NCBI RefSeq assembly: GCF_003752365.1
Contig: NZ_RJUO01000003.1
Location: 496,001 to 560,000, forward strand
From: Frondihabitans sp. PhB188
GTDB lineage: Bacteria; Actinomycetota; Actinomycetes; Actinomycetales; Microbacteriaceae
DNA length: 64,000 bases
Direction: 5' to 3'
Shown here piece after piece: positions 58,968-64,000 of this stretch. Below the pieces are notes generated by a model. That model saw only the letters and a list, made by a program, of their open reading frames with translations. It was not told the origin of the DNA and did not search any database. Position 1 is the first letter of the stretch. Every line of letters starts with the position of its first letter. A program made the translations under genes and the position numbers.

Positions 58968-61030
58968 CTCAGGAAGGCTGCGGCCACCCCGGCGTCGACC
59001 GGGATGTGCAGGCCGGTCGTGTGCGACAGGTCGCCGGCGGTGAGCACGAACACGGCGTTGGCGACGTGCTCGGGCAGGACCTCGCGCTTCAGCAGGGTGC
59101 GCTGCGCGTAGTAGGCGCCGAGCTCCTCTTCGGGCACGCCGTAGACCGCTGCGCGCTTGGCGCCCCAGCCGCCGGCGAAGATGCCCGAGCCGCGGACGAC
59201 GCCGTCGGGGTTGATGCCGTTGACCTTGACCCCGTACTCGCCGAGCTCGGCCGCGAGCAGGCGCACCTGATGCGCCTGGTCGGCCTTCGTCGCGGAGTAC
59301 GCGATGTTGTTCGGGCCGGCGAACACCGAGTTCTTCGACGAGATGTAGATGATGTCGCCGCCGAGCTCCTGGTCGATCAGCACCTTCGCCGCCGCCCGGG
59401 AGACGAGGAACGACCCCTTCGCCATCACGTCGTGCTGGAGGTCCCAGTCGGCGACCGTCGTCTCGAGCAGCGACTTCGACAGCGAGAGGCCGGCGTTGTT
59501 GACGACGAGGTCGAGGCCGCCGAAGGCCAGGAGGACCTCCTGGATGCCGGCCGCGATGTCGTGCTCGGAGGTCACGTTCGCCTGGACTCCGATCGCGACG
59601 TCGGTCGATCCGAGCTCGGCGGCCGCGGCCTGGGCCTTGGCGAGGTCGAGGTCGGCGATGACGACGCAGGCGCCCTCCTCGGCCAGTCGGGTCGCGATCG
59701 CCTTGCCGATGCCGGACGCCGCGCCGGTGACCAGCGCGATACGGGTGGCCAGCGGCTTGGGCGCCGGGCGGCGCTGCAGCTTCGCCTCTTCCAGAGCCCA
59801 GTACTCGATCCGGAACTTCTCGGACTCGTCGATCGGGGCGTACGTCGAGATCGCCTCGGCTCCGCGCATCACGTTGATCGCGTTGAGGTAGAACTCCCCC
59901 GCTACGCGGGCGGTCTGCTTGTCGGCGCCGTACGAGAACATCCCGACGCCCGGGATCAGGACGATCGCAGGATCCTGCCCGCGGATCGCCGGCGAGTCCG
60001 GCGTCGCGTGACGGTCGTAGTAGGCCTGGTAGTCGGCGCGGTACTCGGCGTGCAGCTCCTTCAGGCGCGCGAACGACTCGTCGAGCGTCGCGGACGCCGG
60101 GAGGTCGAGCACGAGCGGCTTGACCTTGGTGCGGAGGAAGTGGTCGGGGCACGACGTGCCGAGGGCGGCGAGACGCGGGTGCTCCGAGGAGCGCAGGAAC
60201 TCGAGCACCTCGGGAGCATCGGTGAAGTGGCCGACCTGCGGGTGGTCGGTTGAGACGAGACCGCGGAGGGCCGGCGCGAGGGCGGCCGCACGGGTTCGGC
60301 GGAGTTCCTGCGCCAGATCGGCGTAGCCGTCGAGCTCGGGGCCGAACGGCTCGGGGCGTCCGTGCTCGGCGATGTAGGCGGCGGCGGTCTCGATGATCCA
60401 GAGCGAGTTCGCCTCGGCCTCGTCGGAGGTGTCGGCCCAGGCCGTGATGCCGTGGCCGCCGAGGATCGTGCCGATCGCCTGCGGGTTGGCCTCCTTGATG
60501 GCGGCGATGTCTTCGCCGAGCTGCCACCCCGGCCGACGCCACGGCACCCAGACGACCCGGTCGCCGAAGATCTGCTTCGTGAGCGCCTCGCCGTCGGCGG
60601 AGGTCGCGATGGCGATCCCCGAGTCGGGGTGGAGGTGGTCGACGTGCGCCGCGTCGACCAGGCCGTGCATGGCCGTGTCGATCGACGGCGCCGCGCCGCC
60701 CTTGCCATGGAGGGCGTAGTCGAAGGCGGCGACCATGTCGTCTTCGGAGTCCACGCCTCGATAGACGGAGCGGAGCGAGCGCAGCCGGTCGAGCCGGAGC
60801 ACCGCCAGGCCCTTCTCGGCGAGGGTGCCGAGGTCGCCGCCCGAGCCCTTCACCCAGAGCAGCTCGACCGGCTCGCCCGTGACCGGGTCGACGGCCGTGC
60901 CCTTGGCAGAGGTGTTGCCGCCGGCGTAGTTGGTGTTCGCCGGGTCGGAGCCCAGGCGGTTGGAGCGCGCGATCAGGTCGGCGGCGGTCGTGGTGGTGCC
61001 CGTCGTGCTGTCGGGTGTGGTCGTCGTCAT
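58964..61030 (-). CDS. Bifunctional rhamnulose-1-phosphate aldolase / lactaldehyde dehydrogenase
   Basis: 688 residues. The first 400 form a class II aldolase domain (NYAGGNTSAKG, HLHPDSGIAIATS, GGHGITAW with metal-binding histidines). The rest is an SDR with VTGAASGIGKAIA (about 437-449) and catalytic Y-S-A-T-K in IAYSATKADQ. The fusion cleaves rhamnulose-1-phosphate to DHAP and L-lactaldehyde and oxidises the latter to lactate. It begins four bases after rhaI. Confidence 0.93.
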   Translation of the reverse strand: MTTTTPDSTTGTTTTAADLIARSNRLGSDPANTNYAGGNTSAKGTAVDPVTGEPVELLWVKGSGGDLGTLAEKGLAVLRLDRLRSLRSVYRGVDSEDDMVAAFDYALHGKGGAAPSIDTAMHGLVDAAHVDHLHPDSGIAIATSADGEALTKQIFGDRVVWVPWRRPGWQLGEDIAAIKEANPQAIGTILGGHGITAWADTSDEAEANSLWIIETAAAYIAEHGRPEPFGPELDGYADLAQELRRTRAAALAPALRGLVSTDHPQVGHFTDAPEVLEFLRSSEHPRLAALGTSCPDHFLRTKVKPLVLDLPASATLDESFARLKELHAEYRADYQAYYDRHATPDSPAIRGQDPAIVLIPGVGMFSYGADKQTARVAGEFYLNAINVMRGAEAISTYAPIDESEKFRIEYWALEEAKLQRRPAPKPLATRIALVTGAASGIGKAIATRLAEEGACVVIADLDLAKAQAAAAELGSTDVAIGVQANVTSEHDIAAGIQEVLLAFGGLDLVVNNAGLSLSKSLLETTVADWDLQHDVMAKGSFLVSRAAAKVLIDQELGGDIIYISSKNSVFAGPNNIAYSATKADQAHQVRLLAAELGEYGVKVNGINPDGVVRGSGIFAGGWGAKRAAVYGVPEEELGAYYAQRTLLKREVLPEHVANAVFVLTAGDLSHTTGLHIPVDAGVAAAFLR

Positions 61031-61034
61031 GGCC

Positions 61035-62201
61035 TCAGGCGCTCCAGCTCAGCTGCTTGCCGCCGACGCGCTCGGCGGCGATCTTCTCGGCGTGGCCGGA
61101 CTCGGCGTACGCCCTCATCGGGTTGGCGGGCAGGCCTCGCGATTCACGCCACTCGGCGAGTGCCGGGCGGACGTCGGTGTAGAAGGCGTCCATCAGGATG
61201 CCATTGGCGCCGAGCACGTCGTGCGATGCCTGCGCTGCGGCGAGGGCGACGCGGTCGACGAGCAGGGCGCGGGCCGTCATCTCCTGGACGTTGAGCACGG
61301 AGCGCATCTGGCCGGGGATCTTGTCTTCGACGTTGTGGCACTGGTCGAGCATGAACGCGACGGGCGAGTCGGGCTCGAGGCCGCCGCCCTGGATCACCTC
61401 GAACAGGATCCGGAAGAGCTGGAACGGGTCGGCGGCGCCCACGATCAGGTCGTCGTCGGCGTAGAAGCGCGAGTTGAAGTCGAACGAGCCGAGCTTGCCG
61501 AGGCGCAGCAGCTGCATGACGATGAACTCGATGTTGGTACCGGGCGCGTGGTGGCCCGTGTCGAGGCAGGTGTAGGCCTTCGGGCCGAGGGCGCTCACCT
61601 GGGCGAAGCTGGTGCCCCAGTCGGGAACGTCGGTGTGATAGAACGCCGGCTCGAAGAACTTGTACTCGAGCACGAGGCGCTGCTCGTCGCCGAGCTGCGA
61701 GTAGATCTCGGCGAGGCTTGCGGCGAGGTTGTCCTGGCGGGTGCGGAGGCTGTCCTGGCCGGGGTAGTTGGTGCCGTCGGCCAGCCAGATCTTCAGGTCG
61801 CGCGATCCTGTCTCGGTCATGATCTCGAGGCAGCGGAGGTGGTGGTCGATCGCACGGCGGCGGACTGCCGGGTCGGAGTGCGCGAGGGAGCCGAACTTGT
61901 ACTCCTCGTCTTGGAAGGTGTTCGAGTTGACCGTGCCGAGGCTGACGCCCAGCGACTCGGCGTGCGCCTTGAGTGCCGACCAGTCGTCGACGAGGTCCCA
62001 CGGGATGTGCAGCGCCACGCTCGGCGCGAGTCCGGTGAGCTCGTTCACGGTGGCGGCGTCGGCGATCTTCTCCTCGGGGCTGCGCGGGGTGCCCGGCGTG
62101 CCGAAGACCTTGAAGCGCGTGCCCGAGTTGCCGAACGCCCAGGACGGCAGCTCGATGGCCTGCCGCTCGAGGGTGGAGGTGATGTCAGCGAAGGTTGTCA
62201 T
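61035..62201 (-). CDS. rhaI: L-rhamnose isomerase (RhaI type)
   Basis: 388 residues. Metal ligands are visible in VLEYKFFEPAFYHTD, CLDTGHHAPGTNIEF and FDFNSRFYADDD, the pattern of the Pseudomonas-type L-rhamnose isomerase rather than E. coli RhaA. It converts L-rhamnose to L-rhamnulose. The start overlaps the mutarotase stop by four bases (ATGA). Confidence 0.94.
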   Translation of the reverse strand: MTTFADITSTLERQAIELPSWAFGNSGTRFKVFGTPGTPRSPEEKIADAATVNELTGLAPSVALHIPWDLVDDWSALKAHAESLGVSLGTVNSNTFQDEEYKFGSLAHSDPAVRRRAIDHHLRCLEIMTETGSRDLKIWLADGTNYPGQDSLRTRQDNLAASLAEIYSQLGDEQRLVLEYKFFEPAFYHTDVPDWGTSFAQVSALGPKAYTCLDTGHHAPGTNIEFIVMQLLRLGKLGSFDFNSRFYADDDLIVGAADPFQLFRILFEVIQGGGLEPDSPVAFMLDQCHNVEDKIPGQMRSVLNVQEMTARALLVDRVALAAAQASHDVLGANGILMDAFYTDVRPALAEWRESRGLPANPMRAYAESGHAEKIAAERVGGKQLSWSA

Positions 62202-62572
62202 GCGCTTTCTCCTTGGTGCGAAGACGGGGTGGATGGGATGAGTGCGGCGAGCTGGTCTTCGAGGTGGAAGACCTCGGCGAGTTCGGTGGCGGTCTGGTCG
62301 GCACGGCCGTCGAGGCCGTCGAAGAGGTCGCCCATGTGGCGCTCCCAGGTCGCGGCGACCTCGGAGTGCGCGAGGTAGCGGTCGGCCTCGAGCACCGAGT
62401 CGACCTCGTAGTAGCCGACGAGCAGGCCGTCCGGGTCGAGGAAGAGCGAGTAGTTGCGGCGGCCGGCACGCTCGATCTCACGGAGCATGTCGGGCCACAC
62501 CGCCTCGTGCCGAGCGCGGTACTCGGGGATGCGCTCGGGTGCGACCCGCAGCCGGAAGCACACGCGGGTCAT
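62198..62572 (-). CDS. rhaM: L-rhamnose mutarotase
   Basis: 124 residues. CFRLRVAPERIPEYRARHEAVWPDMLREIERAG with the catalytic His, then NYSLFLDPDGLLVGYYEV, fits RhaM (YiiL), which interconverts alpha and beta anomers before isomerisation. A C-terminal helix of about 25 residues runs past the usual length. ATGA overlaps on both sides tie it to the transporter and isomerase genes. Confidence 0.95.
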   Translation of the reverse strand: MTRVCFRLRVAPERIPEYRARHEAVWPDMLREIERAGRRNYSLFLDPDGLLVGYYEVDSVLEADRYLAHSEVAATWERHMGDLFDGLDGRADQTATELAEVFHLEDQLAALIPSTPSSHQGESA

Positions 62573-63897
62573 CGTCGGCTCCCGGCGCGGTCGCGGATCG
62601 GGCGGACGGTGCCGGTCTCGGTGGTCGCCGTGCCGTAGCGCTCGGCCTCGATCTCGTCCAGCGTCTTGCCGCGGGTGTCCGGCGCCCAGATCGTGCCGAC
62701 GAGGAACGACACGGCGAGCAGGCCGATGATGAGGCCGCCGAGCGCCTGGAGGCCGATGTCGGCGAGCAGCAGCGGGAACCAGATGCTGAGCAGGCCCACG
62801 GCGACGCGGGCGGCGAGGAACAGCACGCCCTGCGCGCTGGCGCGGTAGCGGGTGGCGAAGAGCTCGCTCGTCCAGAGACCGTAGAAGGCCTGCGCGCCGA
62901 TGCCCGACGAGATGCCCCAGGCGATGGCGAAGAAGAGGAGCGTGCCGAGGTTCGCGGGTGCGTAGATGAGGGCGGCCCAGGCGATGATCGCGAGAGCGGC
63001 TCCGATGGCGAAGAGCACCCGGCGGCTCATCCGGTCGGCGAACCGCATGAAGCCGAAGTAGGTGACGGCGACCGTGCACGCCCAGACGAGGATCTGCAGG
63101 AGGTACTGCTCGGTCACGCTCGTGACGCCGGTGGCGCTGTAGACGCGGGGCTGGAAGATGCCCGCCTGGCCCGCCACGGTGTTCCAGAGCGCGTAGACGC
63201 CGAAGAGGAAGAGGAGCGCCGTGAGGTTCTTCCTGTTGGTGAAGAGCAGCTTGAACCCGCTGAAGAAGGGGGCGGTGGCGGTCGTCTTCGCTCGCTCCTC
63301 CTTCCAGAGGGTCGACTCGGGGAGGCCTCGTCGCAGCCACCAGACGACGGCCGCGACGACGAAGAGGTGCGCGAAGATCAGGCGGCTGCCGAGGAGGCCG
63401 AGGGGCGCCGCCGCGATGGCGAGGGCGAAGCCGACCATCGGGCCGACCGACCAGGCGAGCTGGGCGGTGCCGACGTGGGCGGCGCGCTTGCCGGGAGGGG
63501 CCTGCTCGGCGATGTAGGTCCATGACGCCGGGACACCGGCGCCGACGGCGATGCCGGTGAGGATGAAGCCGATCAGCAGCATGGCGTAGCTGCCGGCGAA
63601 GACGGCCAGCACGATGCCGAGCATGTAGAGCAGCAGGTCGTAGGTGTAGATGAACTTGCGGCCGTAGCGGTCGCAGAGCGGCCCGCCGATGATGGCGCCG
63701 GCGGCCGCGCCGAACGCGTTGGCGCTGAGGCTCGCGAGCAGGCCGACCGCGAGGTCGCCGATGTGGAACTGGGCCTGCCAGAGCGCGAGGCTGGTCGCGA
63801 TCGCGATGATCGACCCCGACTCGATGTAGTTCGACATGGCGACCGAGACGGTCGCCTTCCAGCCGGTGGTACTGGTGCTTCCGATTCGGACCGTCAT
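62569..63897 (-). CDS. MFS transporter, probable L-rhamnose importer
   Basis: 442 residues with twelve helices and a central cytoplasmic loop. GGPLCDRYGRKF (loop 2-3) is the MFS motif, and RFADRMSRRVLF its second-half echo. The ATG at 63897 follows GGAGGGG; an ATG 30 codons upstream runs through a hairpin. It is first in the five-gene rhamnose operon, so rhamnose uptake is inferred from context. Confidence 0.9.
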   Translation of the reverse strand: MTVRIGSTSTTGWKATVSVAMSNYIESGSIIAIATSLALWQAQFHIGDLAVGLLASLSANAFGAAAGAIIGGPLCDRYGRKFIYTYDLLLYMLGIVLAVFAGSYAMLLIGFILTGIAVGAGVPASWTYIAEQAPPGKRAAHVGTAQLAWSVGPMVGFALAIAAAPLGLLGSRLIFAHLFVVAAVVWWLRRGLPESTLWKEERAKTTATAPFFSGFKLLFTNRKNLTALLFLFGVYALWNTVAGQAGIFQPRVYSATGVTSVTEQYLLQILVWACTVAVTYFGFMRFADRMSRRVLFAIGAALAIIAWAALIYAPANLGTLLFFAIAWGISSGIGAQAFYGLWTSELFATRYRASAQGVLFLAARVAVGLLSIWFPLLLADIGLQALGGLIIGLLAVSFLVGTIWAPDTRGKTLDEIEAERYGTATTETGTVRPIRDRAGSRR

Positions 63898-64000
63898 CGG
63901 CCCCTCCGTCCATCGTCGTTGACAGTTCACGGGTTGTGGCCCGGGGCGGTCGCCCCGGGAGCTCGGGTTCGATCCGCTGCTGTTCACGACGGCAGTTGAA
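63898..64000 (-). promoter_or_regulatory. Upstream region of the rhamnose operon
   Basis: On the minus strand a palindrome CCCGGGGCG/CGCCCCGGG (63940-63959, two-base loop) stands about 45 bases before the importer start. CGTGAACTG and CGTGAACAG occur on either side of it as a direct repeat and may be regulator half-sites. No regulator gene is visible within the window. Confidence 0.35.

Noticed and set aside
57450-60542. Rhamnulokinase extended to 1030 residues
   Set aside because: The extra N-terminal 525 residues are the out-of-frame shadow of the aldolase-dehydrogenase gene. The ATGA overlap at 58964-58967 sets the real start.

Overview
The window is high-GC DNA (roughly 70 percent by eye), with dense genes, many GTG starts, ATGA start/stop overlaps and promoters that imply leaderless mRNAs. 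Together with a NrdHIEF ribonucleotide reductase, an FmdB-mscL-galU-rimJ-GlpR block and a DUF3516 helicase, this points to an actinobacterium, most likely a member of the Microbacteriaceae. The carbohydrate genes (arabinofuranosidase with an ABC importer, and a complete L-rhamnose pathway) would suit a plant-associated or soil organism. The lineage call is inferred from protein families only.

Layout. 1-5.3 kb: 5' part of an acyl-CoA ligase, a membrane protein and the RNA helicase hrpA. 5.3-9.5 kb: an ABC exporter operon with a helical partner protein. It sits between two almost identical 66-bp hairpin repeats, next to a displaced copy of the hrpA 3' end and a broken acetyltransferase, so it looks like an inserted module. 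9.6-15.6 kb: LacI regulator, ABC sugar importer and GH51 arabinofuranosidase. 15.6-18.4 kb: acetyltransferase, amidohydrolase and kynureninase-like enzyme. 18.5-21.6 kb: a lactococcin-972-type bacteriocin operon (bacteriocin, large membrane protein, ATPase). 21.7-24.2 kb: methyltransferase, YeiH-type transporter and small proteins.

24.4-28.9 kb: nrdH-nrdI-nrdE, a 69-residue two-repeat protein, and nrdF. Upstream of nrdH lie two NrdR-like boxes and a cluster of DnaA boxes. 29.1-39.7 kb: a lower-GC DUF3800 gene, MFS transporter, aldo/keto reductase, RNase HI, helicase, epimerase, methyltransferase, hydrolase and tRNA-Ala(CGC). 39.7-44.1 kb: glpR-like, rimJ-like, galU, 5-formyl-THF cyclo-ligase, fmdB and mscL; the glp/moeA gene usual in this neighbourhood is absent. 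44.2-52.3 kb: a very large helicase/nuclease-like protein with damaged catalytic motifs, an orphan transposase-OrfA-like regulator, YegP, DUF4166 and TIGR01777 proteins, and an SGNH-GAF fusion.

52.4-57.4 kb: a DUF318 permease with its TIGR03943 partner, an Ig-like membrane protein, and a GntR regulator with FMN-dependent lactate dehydrogenase. 57.4-64 kb: a compact rhamnose operon (MFS importer, mutarotase, isomerase, aldolase-dehydrogenase fusion, kinase). The rhamnose and lactate loci complement each other: the fusion enzyme can convert rhamnulose-1-phosphate to DHAP and lactate, and the adjacent LldD can oxidise lactate to pyruvate.

The most unusual features are the bacteriocin operon, the repeat-flanked exporter module, the pseudo-helicase, the small repeat protein inside the nrd operon, two families of dispersed intergenic repeats, and an over-represented octamer, GCAGGAAC. 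No prophage, CRISPR array, rRNA or replication origin was seen.
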